The position numbers and the translations under genes were made by a program. From the NCBI RefSeq assembly GCF_006265175.1, contig NZ_VDCQ01000004.1, positions 62,447 through 126,446 on the forward strand: a stretch of DNA of 64,000 nt, in the 5' to 3' direction. The first letter of the stretch is position 1. Each line of letters begins with the position of its first letter. Positions 18,125 to 26,691 of this stretch are shown here, piece by piece. Below the pieces are notes generated by a model. That model did not search any database and was not told where the DNA came from. It was given only the letters and a program-made list of their open reading frames with translations. Origin of the DNA: Paenibacillus hemerocallicola. GTDB lineage: Bacteria > Bacillota > Bacilli > Paenibacillales > NBRC-103111.

Positions 18125-19675
18125 TTATCCTCCGATCGGGGTCGGTTCGACGCTACTCAGGCTTACTCCGTATACGGCATACAAGATGGGCTCCTCGGCG
18201 CCGCTCCTATGGAAGACAACCCTGATACGCACCTTTCGCCCTGCCAGTCGCTCAAGCGGCTCGCCCGGCCACTCCATAGACGATTCCAAGCCATCCTGAC
18301 GAACGATCCCGCCGTTTTCTCCCGAGAATCCGGCAAGCGGACGGAACTGTTCGTCCGATAGTTCGATGCGAATTCCTTGTACCCCCTCGGCATTGACCCG
18401 AAACTCGAAATCGCGCTGGGGCAGCGTAACCGGCGAAGACCATAACGACCCTTCCTCTTGATCGGAATGCAGTCGCATTGAGCCCCAACGATCGCGGGGC
18501 AGTACAGCGAGAGCAATTTCCCCATAATAGCGATCGAGAACATCATTCCATGTATTCCGCCATCTGCCATGATAAATCCGGGTTTCGTCGCCTACGTTCA
18601 AAAATCCGTTCGCTTGGCAAAGCACGGTGTGGTAATACTTATCCGGGTGCGGTGTAACAAGCGATTGCTCACTATGCAAGTACACGTGTCCCTTTACCGG
18701 CTCGCGATAACGCAAACCGTCATCGCTCAGCACCAGACCGAAATCCCCGCTTATTTCCGTAAAGGTTTCGCTATTGTGCCAGATCGAGTACAAACCAACG
18801 GCAACATTCCCATAGATCATCGGCGCCGTCCCAAGATGCACTTGATCGTAGCTGCCTTGTTGCCCGCGTTTGGCCGGATCTTGCGGGTCGGGGAGCGCGA
18901 ACGATTCCGCGGTTTCCTGCAGCCAGCTGTCGAAATCGGCCGAAATATAGGCGAAGCCCTGTCTGCCCCGATCCGATCCTCCCTCGCCTTTCCGCCACCC
19001 GTTGCTTGAATGGCCGTTAACGATGTAATAGCCGTTGAACTTGTAGAAAGAGCAGTGCTCCACGAATTCCTTGACCGGAACTTTGGCGCCCGCCGTCCAA
19101 TGGAGGCCGTCGGGACTAGTCGCCGTACGCATCGTCGGCCAGTTGTTCGTCTCTTCCGTATGGAGGTAATACTGGTACACCATTTTATAGCGCCGACTCG
19201 GGTCCGGATCGTCTTCATCCTTAATTAGCGTTGGGCAATGGATAATGGAGTCGGGAAAAGAAATGGCGTTGTTGTTTTTGCCGCCATGAAACGGCAGCTG
19301 CCCCAAATTCGGCTTTTCCCACCGGATACCGTCCTCGCTTTCGGCATAGCAAATCGGTCCCTGCAAAATTTTGGCAAGCGACTTCCTTACCCGAAGCTGT
19401 TCCAAATCCTCCGGGGGCATGTCGGGATTGAGTCCCAGACTCATACCCACATACCACATCCTGAATTTCCCTTCGTCAAACAACACGGTGCCGTAAAAAT
19501 GCGAGGCCAGCGAATCCGGCTCGCCCGGACCGCCTGGAGTCAAGACAGGCTCCGGTCTGACGATCGGTTTGTTCATATGCACGCATACATTTTTCCGGAA
19601 CGGGAAGCAGCTGTCGTCGAATGAAAACAGGCTCGCCCTCTCTGCAGCTATTCCCGTGGATTGAAAATAAAACAT
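18125..19675 (-). CDS. Five-bladed beta-propeller glycosidase-like protein
   Basis: A 516-residue protein without signal peptide, resembling GH32/GH43/GH117/GH130-type propeller enzymes. Repeated blade motifs are CYAESEDGIRWEKPNLG, RTATSPDGLHWT, LVLSDDGLRYREP and FRMWYVG. It has the same opening and repeat pattern as the protein at 23671-25032 (CYAESADGIHFVKPELG), so the two are paralogues. The C-terminal 90 residues (LPQRDFEFRVNAEGVQGIRI onward) are a beta-sandwich like the one that ends GH32 enzymes. The catalytic acids cannot be assigned by eye. GGGGGA lies 8 bases before the ATG. It is the second gene of the cassette 2 operon after the SBP; a cytosolic exo-glycosidase or phosphorylase is likely. 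Confidence 0.7.
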   Translation of the reverse strand: MFYFQSTGIAAERASLFSFDDSCFPFRKNVCVHMNKPIVRPEPVLTPGGPGEPDSLASHFYGTVLFDEGKFRMWYVGMSLGLNPDMPPEDLEQLRVRKSLAKILQGPICYAESEDGIRWEKPNLGQLPFHGGKNNNAISFPDSIIHCPTLIKDEDDPDPSRRYKMVYQYYLHTEETNNWPTMRTATSPDGLHWTAGAKVPVKEFVEHCSFYKFNGYYIVNGHSSNGWRKGEGGSDRGRQGFAYISADFDSWLQETAESFALPDPQDPAKRGQQGSYDQVHLGTAPMIYGNVAVGLYSIWHNSETFTEISGDFGLVLSDDGLRYREPVKGHVYLHSEQSLVTPHPDKYYHTVLCQANGFLNVGDETRIYHGRWRNTWNDVLDRYYGEIALAVLPRDRWGSMRLHSDQEEGSLWSSPVTLPQRDFEFRVNAEGVQGIRIELSDEQFRPLAGFSGENGGIVRQDGLESSMEWPGEPLERLAGRKVRIRVVFHRSGAEEPILYAVYGVSLSSVEPTPIGG

Positions 19676-19752
19676 GCTTGTATTCCCCCGATCAAGTTTT
19701 AACAGACTTTGAAATTCCTTCGCGCAAGCAGAAACGATGGCTGTGCTTTCTG

Positions 19753-21096
19753 CTAATAGGCGTTGTCCACCACGATCAATTTCTTGAGCTCCTCGACTTT
19801 CTTCAACGCCTCTTCTTCGGCTTTGCGCAATGCCGTGTTCATATCCGCGGTACCGAGCAGCACCGAGTTTCCGCCGTTGGCATAGATCGTATTCAGGTCG
19901 ACTGCCATGGCGCCGTTATACGTAAAGGTGGCCCATTTGTTGTAGTAAACCGCGCCCCAGTTTTTGCTTTTAAAGAAATTTTCAGTTCCCAGCAGCTTCT
20001 GCACCTCTACGTTTTTCACTACCGGAGCGATCCCTTTCTTCGCCAATTCGCTTTGGACTTCATTGGAGACAATATAGTTCAGCACTTCCATGGCGGCGTC
20101 TTTGTTCTTGGCCATCTTCGTAACGGCCATCCCCGTCGTAATCGGCTGCGGACCCGTACCGGGCAGCTCCTTCCATGTCGGCAGCGACACCAGATCAAAG
20201 TTCATGGGCTCGAGCTGCGCTCTGGAACTTATCATATTGGCGCCGACAAGCGTTCCCATTGCGCTCGTGCCGGCCGTAAGAAACTCGTTAATATCGTTGC
20301 GGCCTTTAAAGTATGCCGGCTCGACCGTATTTGCGGCATCCGCAATATACTTCTGGAAAAAAGTTTTCCATCTGTCGTCCGTATTGATCGTGGGAGTTGT
20401 TGTGCCCGGCTTCAACATCGGGATGGAAAGGGGATTCGCACGGAACAAATAATTCAGGGAAGGTATGTATCCCGAATATTGAACCCCTCCCTCGTTGCGC
20501 GTCAACCGTCGGGATACGGCGTACAAGTCGTCCCAGGTCATCCCGTCTTTCGGATAGGGAACTCCGAATTTATCAAAGAGCGTTTTATTGTAGTACAGCA
20601 GGGGAACGTCGGCTTGCACCGGGAAATAGTAAATGCCTCCGCCAAACGATTTACCCAAGATGTCGCTATAGGATGGATTAAACCGGCTTAGATCGACCTT
20701 GTTCTTTTTGGCCAGTTCTGTCATATCGTATGCGTAGCCGTATTGGAACAGCTGCTTCTCGAGCCAGCCGGTCGAGGCGAAGACAAGATCCACATGCGTT
20801 CCGGTCGTGGCCAATCTTGTCAGCTTCTCGTCGTTATTTCCGGCCGTATCCGTCATATACTTGATCGTATAATTCGGAAATTTTCGGCGCACCTGATCGC
20901 CGAACCGCTGGTTAAAGTAATCCTCCGTATCGCCGGCCATCGTATAGATGACAATTTCTGCCGGCTCTTGCACACTTTTGACGATCTCCTTTGCCTTCCC
21001 TTCCGAGCCGGTGCCAGGATTGGCGTCCGAGTTGTTGCAAGCGGAGAGTATAGCTATCGTCGATAATGCAATGAAAAAGCGGCCGCTTCTCTTCAT
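19753..21096 (-). CDS. ABC transporter substrate-binding lipoprotein (cassette 2)
   Basis: A 447-residue solute-binding lipoprotein; the lipobox is ILSAC near residue 20. It carries YYNKTLFDKFGVPYPKDGMTW and a C-terminal DMNTALRKAEEEALKKVEE helix, both shared with the other SBPs here. GAGGGGGA precedes the ATG by 8 bases. It heads the six-gene operon down to 14421 and is divergent from an AraC gene. No import permease genes follow. The acid-sugar enzymes downstream suggest a uronate- or aldonate-containing ligand. Confidence 0.88.
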   Translation of the reverse strand: MKRSGRFFIALSTIAILSACNNSDANPGTGSEGKAKEIVKSVQEPAEIVIYTMAGDTEDYFNQRFGDQVRRKFPNYTIKYMTDTAGNNDEKLTRLATTGTHVDLVFASTGWLEKQLFQYGYAYDMTELAKKNKVDLSRFNPSYSDILGKSFGGGIYYFPVQADVPLLYYNKTLFDKFGVPYPKDGMTWDDLYAVSRRLTRNEGGVQYSGYIPSLNYLFRANPLSIPMLKPGTTTPTINTDDRWKTFFQKYIADAANTVEPAYFKGRNDINEFLTAGTSAMGTLVGANMISSRAQLEPMNFDLVSLPTWKELPGTGPQPITTGMAVTKMAKNKDAAMEVLNYIVSNEVQSELAKKGIAPVVKNVEVQKLLGTENFFKSKNWGAVYYNKWATFTYNGAMAVDLNTIYANGGNSVLLGTADMNTALRKAEEEALKKVEELKKLIVVDNAY

Positions 21097-21162
21097 GGAA
21101 AATGTCCCCCTCGTTTGATCATTTCCGACGCAGCCCAGTCAAAACTGCGATACCGCTTGCTG

Positions 21163-21193
21163 TTGACGATCCAGTCCGCCCCTGTGATACAAT
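21163..21193 (+). promoter_or_regulatory. Probable promoter of the cassette 2 AraC gene
   Basis: TTGACG (21163-21168) and TACAAT (21188-21193) are 19 bases apart; the wide spacing is offset by an extended -10 (TGATACAAT). The start codon lies about 40 bases downstream. Confidence 0.45.
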
Positions 21194-21237
21194 GTAATAA
21201 ATTTGACCGCGAACTTTGCCGTTGAGGAGTGAACCCC

Positions 21238-22176
21238 ATGACGAATTCGCAAATCCGGACCGTCCCTGTCACTTGGGATCAATTGAACTTTAAAGTCCGC
21301 TTCGGCTCGCTGCTGTTCGACTTTCTGCTCGACAGCAATATTTACCCGATGAAGATCGACTACAACAAGAAGCACAACCATGCCGCGATCGAACTCCAAT
21401 TCATCGATTCCGGTATCGGGACGCTTGTATTGGAAGATCGCGAGCAGCATCTTGAAACCGGTTCCATTCATATCATCGGCCAACACATCTTTCATTCGTT
21501 CAAGCCGGATCCCGTTCATCCGGGGGAGCGCTCCACTCTCCGCTTCACCTTCCGGGACGTTCCGACCGTGGACCCCTGCTTTCCGCAAGAGGAAGCGGAA
21601 CAGATCAAGTCCGTGCTATCCGGGCTGACTTACAGCCAACTGACCGACGCAACCCCGAATCGTGCCATTTTCAGCTTGCTGTCCGACGTACGAACCGAAA
21701 TTGAAGCGCCTTCCATAGGCTCCTATACGAAAGTACTCAGCTTGTTCGCCCAGATTATCGTCGATCTAATACGCGCCATCCAAATGGAGCACAAGACGAA
21801 TCTCGGATATCCAATGCCCAACAAGGAAAAGCACGACCGTTGGTCTCCTCTTATCGACAGCTTCTTCTCCGATTGCCAGCAGCCTCTGACGCTGGATATG
21901 CTGGCGTCCACGCTGAATTTGAGTACCAAGCAGACGAATCGGCTTCTCAAAAAACATTTCAATACCTCGTTCAAGCACAAACTGATGGATACGCGGGTGG
22001 AAGTAGCCAAGGACCTGCTGCGAAGGAGCAAGCTGTCTATCGAGAGTATCGCGGGCGATATCGGCTATGCGTCGACTCAGTATTTCTGCTATCTGTTTCA
22101 ACAAAAGACCGGCATGACCCCCTCGGAATACCGCAACATGGAACAAAACCGAAATACCGTGCCCGGTAACACTTGA
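21238..22176 (+). CDS. AraC family transcriptional regulator
   Basis: A 312-residue regulator. The N-terminal cupin sensor shows HNHAAIELQFIDSGIGTLVL and IIGQHIFHSF. Residues about 210-305 hold the two helix-turn-helix units (LTLDMLASTLNLSTKQTNRLL; LSIESIAGDIGYASTQYFCYLF) and end with GMTPSEYR. The ATG at 21238 is chosen because GAGGAG lies 8 bases upstream; a GTG at 21229 overlaps that site. The gene is divergent from the SBP operon and is its probable activator. It differs in sequence from the twin AraC proteins at 8987 and 32484. Confidence 0.9.
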   Translation: MTNSQIRTVPVTWDQLNFKVRFGSLLFDFLLDSNIYPMKIDYNKKHNHAAIELQFIDSGIGTLVLEDREQHLETGSIHIIGQHIFHSFKPDPVHPGERSTLRFTFRDVPTVDPCFPQEEAEQIKSVLSGLTYSQLTDATPNRAIFSLLSDVRTEIEAPSIGSYTKVLSLFAQIIVDLIRAIQMEHKTNLGYPMPNKEKHDRWSPLIDSFFSDCQQPLTLDMLASTLNLSTKQTNRLLKKHFNTSFKHKLMDTRVEVAKDLLRRSKLSIESIAGDIGYASTQYFCYLFQQKTGMTPSEYRNMEQNRNTVPGNT

Positions 22177-22415
22177 TGCTGCAATGGACGAGGCTGCATC
22201 ACCTCCTTGTCTGCCATACTCGCGCGATGACTTTCACCACAAGTGTAGCCGACGAAACGAGCAGCCAACAACAAGCTGAACGGACATCTTTCTGCGAATA
22301 TTGTCCTGAAATAGGAACGACGGTGCGGCCGGCTTTCGCAGTACACGGAAAGAGCGGCCACTCCGTGTTTCGATTCGAGTCCAAGCGAATTGTTCCATAT
22401 CCGTATTCCATTTTG

Positions 22416-22424
22416 TGGTATGAT
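22416..22424 (+). promoter_or_regulatory. Extended -10 element before the diguanylate cyclase gene
   Basis: TGGTATGAT is a good extended -10 box (TGnTATAAT-like) 36 bases before the ATG. A matching -35 is not convincing. The rest of the 283-base gap shows nothing else. Confidence 0.4.
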
Positions 22425-22459
22425 ACGGATAGTTGAAGCGGCGGGAGAATCGATAACCC

Positions 22460-23578
22460 ATGAACATGGCGGAAGCCGAAGCCATACGTTCCATTCATTT
22501 CGAGAAATGGAACCGCAAAACGTTGAACGCGTATTGGATTGTCGTCCTCATTTCGGTCGTCGCCGAACTTGTCGGGGCTTTTTTTGTGTGGCGGCTCGAT
22601 TCGCGACCGCTAGGCCTCTATTTCCTCGAGACGCTGCTGCTGCCCTCCTCTCTTGCGGCCGCGACCGTGCTCGTCTCGGAATGGGTCAACAAGCACTTAC
22701 CCGCATGGAGCATCTATTTGCTCATCACGGCCGGCACGCTGATCGCCGCCATCTTCGTGACGATCCAGCCGAAAATCGACGGCCTGCAAATGACCTTCGT
22801 CATACCGATGCTCGTCTCGGTCTATTACTTTCAATGGCGCAAGCTGATGTTCTCCTTCGTCGTAAACCTTGTCGCCTTGTGCCTCATCCTGCTGCTTGAT
22901 CCCGAGTATTCGGCCGACGTCGACTGGCGCGAGGTAGTCAGCGCCGTTACCCTCATGACCTGCGGCGTCGTGCTGGCTTACGGCATTATGAGCCGCGGAG
23001 CGGAAATCCAACAATATTGGGTGCGCACGACCCAGGAGCAGCAGGAGCTTCTCGTACGCAACGCGCTGATGGAACAGCTGTCCAAGACGGACGCGCTTAC
23101 CGGACTGTACAACCACAAGACGTTCCACGAATATTTGGACCGGCTCGTCGAGCAAGGCGAGAAGCACGGATTGAAGCTTCAGCTCGCGATTATGGATATC
23201 GACAATTTCAAGACGATCAACGATACGTACGGCCATTGGGTCGGCGATCTGGTATTGAACCGGGTCGCACAGACGATCAAAAGCTCGCTGACCTGCGACG
23301 ATTTCGCCGCACGGTATGGAGGGGAAGAATTCGTCGTCATTTTCGCGGATAAAACGGAGGATGAAGCATTCGGGACGGTAGAGCTAATCCGAAACGCCGT
23401 ATCGCGATACGACCATGAGGAGCTGGGCCGGCAGCCCGTGACGATTAGCGCGGGATTGCGCGGTCATGTCCCGGGAATCGGGAAGGAGCGGCTGTTCAAG
23501 GGAGCGGACGAAGCGCTATATGACGCAAAGCTTGCGGGGAAAAACAGGACGGTCGTATACCGGAGCTCCGCGGAATAG
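22460..23578 (+). CDS. Membrane diguanylate cyclase (GGDEF domain)
   Basis: A 372-residue protein. Residues about 25-185 contain around six membrane helices (YWIVVLISVVAELVGAFFVW, IYLLITAGTLIAAIFV, FSFVVNLVALCLILLL, VTLMTCGVVLAYGIM). A short linker precedes a GGDEF domain: DALTGLYNHKTFHEYL, LAIMDIDNFKTINDTYGH and the active-site loop RYGGEEF, all intact, so it should make cyclic di-GMP from two GTP. The product-inhibition I-site (RxxD five residues before GGEEF) reads TCDD, so feedback inhibition is probably lost. No EAL domain is present. The gene stands alone between cassettes and ends at a bidirectional terminator; cyclic di-GMP may tie sessile or matrix behaviour to glycan use, which is an inference. 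Confidence 0.92.
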   Translation: MNMAEAEAIRSIHFEKWNRKTLNAYWIVVLISVVAELVGAFFVWRLDSRPLGLYFLETLLLPSSLAAATVLVSEWVNKHLPAWSIYLLITAGTLIAAIFVTIQPKIDGLQMTFVIPMLVSVYYFQWRKLMFSFVVNLVALCLILLLDPEYSADVDWREVVSAVTLMTCGVVLAYGIMSRGAEIQQYWVRTTQEQQELLVRNALMEQLSKTDALTGLYNHKTFHEYLDRLVEQGEKHGLKLQLAIMDIDNFKTINDTYGHWVGDLVLNRVAQTIKSSLTCDDFAARYGGEEFVVIFADKTEDEAFGTVELIRNAVSRYDHEELGRQPVTISAGLRGHVPGIGKERLFKGADEALYDAKLAGKNRTVVYRSSAE

Positions 23579-23628
23579 CCGAACCGGTTAACGGTGATCC
23601 GAATTCCCGAATCGCAGGTACAGAAAAA

Positions 23629-23654
23629 AGTCTCCGGACGGATTACCGGAGACT
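23629..23654. terminator. Bidirectional terminator
   Basis: AGTCTCCGG (23629-23637) pairs perfectly with CCGGAGACT (23646-23654). An A run precedes it and a T-rich run follows, so it can stop transcription from both convergent genes. Confidence 0.75.
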
Positions 23655-23670
23655 CTTCTTGAAATTGCTC

Positions 23671-25032
23671 TTACTTTACCTGGAACGCATACAAGTCCGC
23701 ATCCTTCATCCGGAAGCGTAATCGGACCGGTCGGTCCTCCAGTCCGCGAAGTCCTGTACCGGACTTCCATCGCACCTCTTCCTGCAGCGAATCCCCGTAC
23801 AACGGCAGCATATCGTCGAACGACAGCCCATCCAACGCGACGCCGGATTCATCGGCAACCTCGACTTGAAGGAAGCCTGCGGCCGACGTCGAGTAGTTCA
23901 GCATGAGCCGTTCTCCCGCGAACCGAACCGGCTCGGTCGCAAATTCTCCTCCGGCGTAATCGGCGTGTACGGACGCGAAGCCGTGCTTGCGGACGGCCAC
24001 CCGGCGCAGGCGAACGGTTTCGAAGCGATAATGCTCCGTAATATAGAACGAAAATTCCGTATCGCTCTCCACGCAGCCGTACGCCGTCATAATATTCCGA
24101 TCCGTCCAATTGCGCTCGTCCAGACCGGGCCGGATCCAGCCTTCCATGAAAGTCCGGTCCCAAGTCGTTCCGTCGCGACTCGTCATCAGAACCGCGTCGT
24201 TTACGCCGACATGCCGGTGTGCTTCCACCTTTTTACGCTCCTGAACGAACCTCATCGGGAACGACAAATACAGATGCTCGGCTTGCGGGCAAACGATCGT
24301 GGCATTCGTATAAAATTGCTCCAGCGGGACGTCATGCGCATATGCATTTCGCTGCTGCAGACCCCAGTGGATAAAATCGTCCGATACGGTGCTTTGTATG
24401 CCCCTGATCCTATCGTGGGTAAAGTAGCGGTTGTAACACCGGTATTTGCCGATGTTGACATCCCAGAAGGCGATATTTTGCGAGTCGAACGCTCCGTCCG
24501 TCAGTACGGGCTCCTCCCTCAGCATCGACCAGCGGATGCCGTCCTCGGAGCGCAAGGCATACAAAGGCGATTGGTTGTTGAGCGTCTGCACCGAATTGCC
24601 GATTCCCGCAACGCCTTTATACCGCCCTGTCGACTCCGCTCCGGGGGATCGGTCGTAAAATGGGGCGAAATTGTGCGCCAGCACCCCTTTCAGAACGATA
24701 TTGTTCCGCTTCGTTCCGTTAAACTCGAACAGTCCCAGCTCCGGTTTGACGAAATGAATGCCGTCCGCGCTCTCCGCATAACAGGTGACCTGCTCCTCCG
24801 AATCGTCGGTCGAACAATTGCCGCGGTAATACATGCGCACTTTCCCGCTGTCGCTATCCTGTAAAACCGTGAAATACGTGCACTGCGGTCCTTCCCACGA
24901 TTCCGGAAACGTAAGCACGACTTCCTTGCGCTCAGGCCGGTTCAGTTGAAGTCGCAATCCCCGCATATCGGCGATAAGCCGGTCGTCCGTGAACATTTCG
25001 ATACGCGACCCGATCGATATCGTTTCTTTCAT
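23671..25032 (-). CDS. Five-bladed beta-propeller glycosidase-like protein (second copy)
   Basis: A 453-residue cytosolic protein, paralogous to the one at 18125-19675: both have CYAES.DGI followed by KP.LG, KVRMYYRG/KFRMWYVG blade ends and a C-terminal beta-sandwich (LNYSTSAAGFLQVEVADESG). The motifs resemble GH32/GH43-clan propeller enzymes, but the catalytic acids are not assignable by eye. AGGAGG lies 9 bases before the ATG. It is divergent from a YhcH gene at 25158, whereas the first copy shares an operon with the other YhcH gene: the pair propeller plus YhcH is thus conserved twice in the window, suggesting they act on the same kind of sugar. Confidence 0.7.
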   Translation of the reverse strand: MKETISIGSRIEMFTDDRLIADMRGLRLQLNRPERKEVVLTFPESWEGPQCTYFTVLQDSDSGKVRMYYRGNCSTDDSEEQVTCYAESADGIHFVKPELGLFEFNGTKRNNIVLKGVLAHNFAPFYDRSPGAESTGRYKGVAGIGNSVQTLNNQSPLYALRSEDGIRWSMLREEPVLTDGAFDSQNIAFWDVNIGKYRCYNRYFTHDRIRGIQSTVSDDFIHWGLQQRNAYAHDVPLEQFYTNATIVCPQAEHLYLSFPMRFVQERKKVEAHRHVGVNDAVLMTSRDGTTWDRTFMEGWIRPGLDERNWTDRNIMTAYGCVESDTEFSFYITEHYRFETVRLRRVAVRKHGFASVHADYAGGEFATEPVRFAGERLMLNYSTSAAGFLQVEVADESGVALDGLSFDDMLPLYGDSLQEEVRWKSGTGLRGLEDRPVRLRFRMKDADLYAFQVK

Positions 25033-25157
25033 TCCCAGCCGCCTCCTATTTATGCTTTACAAATGCTACCGATACCAACTACAATGAACTCGGGAAACAC
25101 GCTGTCTCTAATCGTGTCACAATAAATGCATTCATTACAAGTATGGGAGAGATCGAA

Positions 25158-25613
25158 TTGATAATCGACACAGTAGCCAACCTCGGCCAATATGCCGGAG
25201 TGCATCCCCGCTTCAAGCAAGCGATCGAGTTTCTGAACACGCATGACGTGAAGCAGTTGGAGCCCGGGAAGTATGAAATCGACGGCTCGCACCTATTCGC
25301 TCTGGTCCAGCATTACGAGACGAAGCAAAAGGAGCAGAGCATCTGGGAAGCCCACCGCAAATATTTCGACATTCAAATCGTCGCCGAAGGCGAAGAGACG
25401 CTGGGCCATTCGCCGATCGGGCTGACCGAGGTTACAACCGCTTACAAGGAAGAGTCCGACTACGCCTTGTTCTCGGCGGACAGCGGCAATTTCTTCACGC
25501 TGAAGGAAGGGCATTTCGCCTTCTTCGCCCCTCAGGACGTACATATGCCTTGCGTTGCCGTCGACGGCAAGCCGGGTCCGGTAAAGAAAATCGTCATCAA
25601 AGTGGAAATCTGA
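25158..25613 (+). CDS. YhcH/YjgK/YiaL family protein (TTG start, second copy)
   Basis: A 151-residue DUF386 cupin protein, close to the one at 14421-14870 (LEPGKYEIDGSHLFALVQHY, WEAHRKYFDIQIVAEGEETLG, GHFAFFAPQDVHMPCV). The TTG at 25158 is chosen since GGGAGAG lies 6 bases before it and the N-terminus (IIDTVANLGQYAGVHPRF) aligns with the first copy (ITDSLRHIGQYASVHSRL); an ATG at 25143 overlaps the ribosome site. It is divergent from the propeller gene at 23671 and ends at a strong terminator. Its role is probably on an anomer or isomer of an unusual sugar. Confidence 0.87.
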   Translation: MIIDTVANLGQYAGVHPRFKQAIEFLNTHDVKQLEPGKYEIDGSHLFALVQHYETKQKEQSIWEAHRKYFDIQIVAEGEETLGHSPIGLTEVTTAYKEESDYALFSADSGNFFTLKEGHFAFFAPQDVHMPCVAVDGKPGPVKKIVIKVEI

Positions 25614-25633
25614 TTCGCTCCGGGTGGCCGTAC

Positions 25634-25666
25634 GCCGCTTTCTTCCGAGGAAGAGAGCGGCTTTTT
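25634..25666 (+). terminator. Rho-independent terminator
   Basis: GCCGCTTTCTT (25634-25644) pairs with AAGAGAGCGGC (25651-25661) and is followed by TTTTT. It stops the YhcH gene; the convergent GH43 gene ends 27 bases further on. Confidence 0.85.
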
Positions 25667-25692
25667 GCGCCGCGATCGGGCGGATTCCGCAC

Positions 25693-26550
25693 TCAGATTT
25701 CGATAGACTTCACCGACCATTCGGGGATCGCTTCTTTCAAAGGAATGAATACGGCCCTTTCTTCCGGCGACTTGTTCGGAATATGGTAGGTCAGCATCCA
25801 CTCGTCCTGCAAATCGCGGAATATCATGCCGTGTCCCCCGTCTTTCCCGAACAGCGTCCGTTCGTCATGAGTCCAGGGCCCAAGGACCGAGCCGGAGACG
25901 GAACGGGATAAGCCTATCGCGTATCCGTCGCGGCCGAAGCTCGACCACATCATGAGCAATTGGCCCCCGGAGCGGAACAGCCACGGACCGTCGGTAATAT
26001 AATCGATGCCCGTCCCCCTCGGCATCGCCCAAGGCGCCCCGGACGCATTGAACAGCAGCGTCGGCTCGCCGGACGGCCCATCGAGCGAATCGGTCAGCGG
26101 TATCGCGCACATTTCGCCGTCGTGCACCTGCAGCCATTCGTGGCAAAACACCATCCAAGGCTTCTGCCGCTCATCGATATACAGCGTGCCGTCCAAACAT
26201 TCCCAATCCCGTGGAGTAACCGGGCCGTCGCTGCATAGACGGAACGGACCGAGCGGATGCTCCGCTGCGAAAATTTGCGTTCCCCTGCAAGCTCCTTCCG
26301 CCTTCAGGGTAGCGAACATATAGTACCGTCCGCGGTACTCGTGAACCTCGGGGGCCCAATAGTCGCGGTCCGCCCAGAAACCGGCTTCAGGACGAAAAGC
26401 GGGAAACGGCCCCTCCCAATGCTCCAGATCCCGGCTCGTATATACGTCGAAGCCTATCAAATGATTCGTTCCGTACAAATAATAGAGCCCTTCTTCGATG
26501 TCGGTCAGGACGTACGGGTCGCGTATTCGCAAATTTTGCCGTGATATCAT
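25693..26550 (-). CDS. Glycoside hydrolase family 43-like protein
   Basis: A 285-residue five-bladed propeller enzyme without signal peptide. IRDPYVL supplies the catalytic base Asp near the N-terminus, and CLDGTLYID the pKa-tuning Asp. The general acid normally lies in an EGP motif; here it reads YITDGPWLFR, Asp instead of Glu, followed by the typical LLMMWSSFGRDGYAIG. This TDGP form may be normal for its subfamily or alter catalysis. Alpha-L-arabinofuranosidase or beta-xylosidase activity is the usual family role. The ATG at 26550 follows AGGAGG by 10 bases; a GTG 27 bases upstream is rejected. It may belong to the GH4 operon, 141 bases after the sialidase-like gene, but has its own possible regulatory motif. 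Confidence 0.82.
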   Translation of the reverse strand: MISRQNLRIRDPYVLTDIEEGLYYLYGTNHLIGFDVYTSRDLEHWEGPFPAFRPEAGFWADRDYWAPEVHEYRGRYYMFATLKAEGACRGTQIFAAEHPLGPFRLCSDGPVTPRDWECLDGTLYIDERQKPWMVFCHEWLQVHDGEMCAIPLTDSLDGPSGEPTLLFNASGAPWAMPRGTGIDYITDGPWLFRSGGQLLMMWSSFGRDGYAIGLSRSVSGSVLGPWTHDERTLFGKDGGHGMIFRDLQDEWMLTYHIPNKSPEERAVFIPLKEAIPEWSVKSIEI

Positions 26551-26604
26551 GCTCGGGAATCCTCCTGTCTCCTTCACCGGAATCGCACTCCGTTTTGTTC
26601 ACCT

Positions 26605-26640
26605 ATTATCTTATCTGCAATACGATCGGATCTATATAGG
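26605..26640 (+). promoter_or_regulatory. Motif shared with the 32421-32457 promoter region
   Basis: TTATCTTATCTGC followed by ATAC-N-AT and a TATATAG tract occurs here and in the promoter of the AraC gene at 32484. Here it lies 55-90 bases upstream of the GH43 gene. It may be a common operator of the same AraC regulator. Confidence 0.35.
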
Positions 26641-26691
26641 ATTATGTTTCGATCGAAGTAAACTATATTGCTGCAGCTTCCATTGAAAAGG

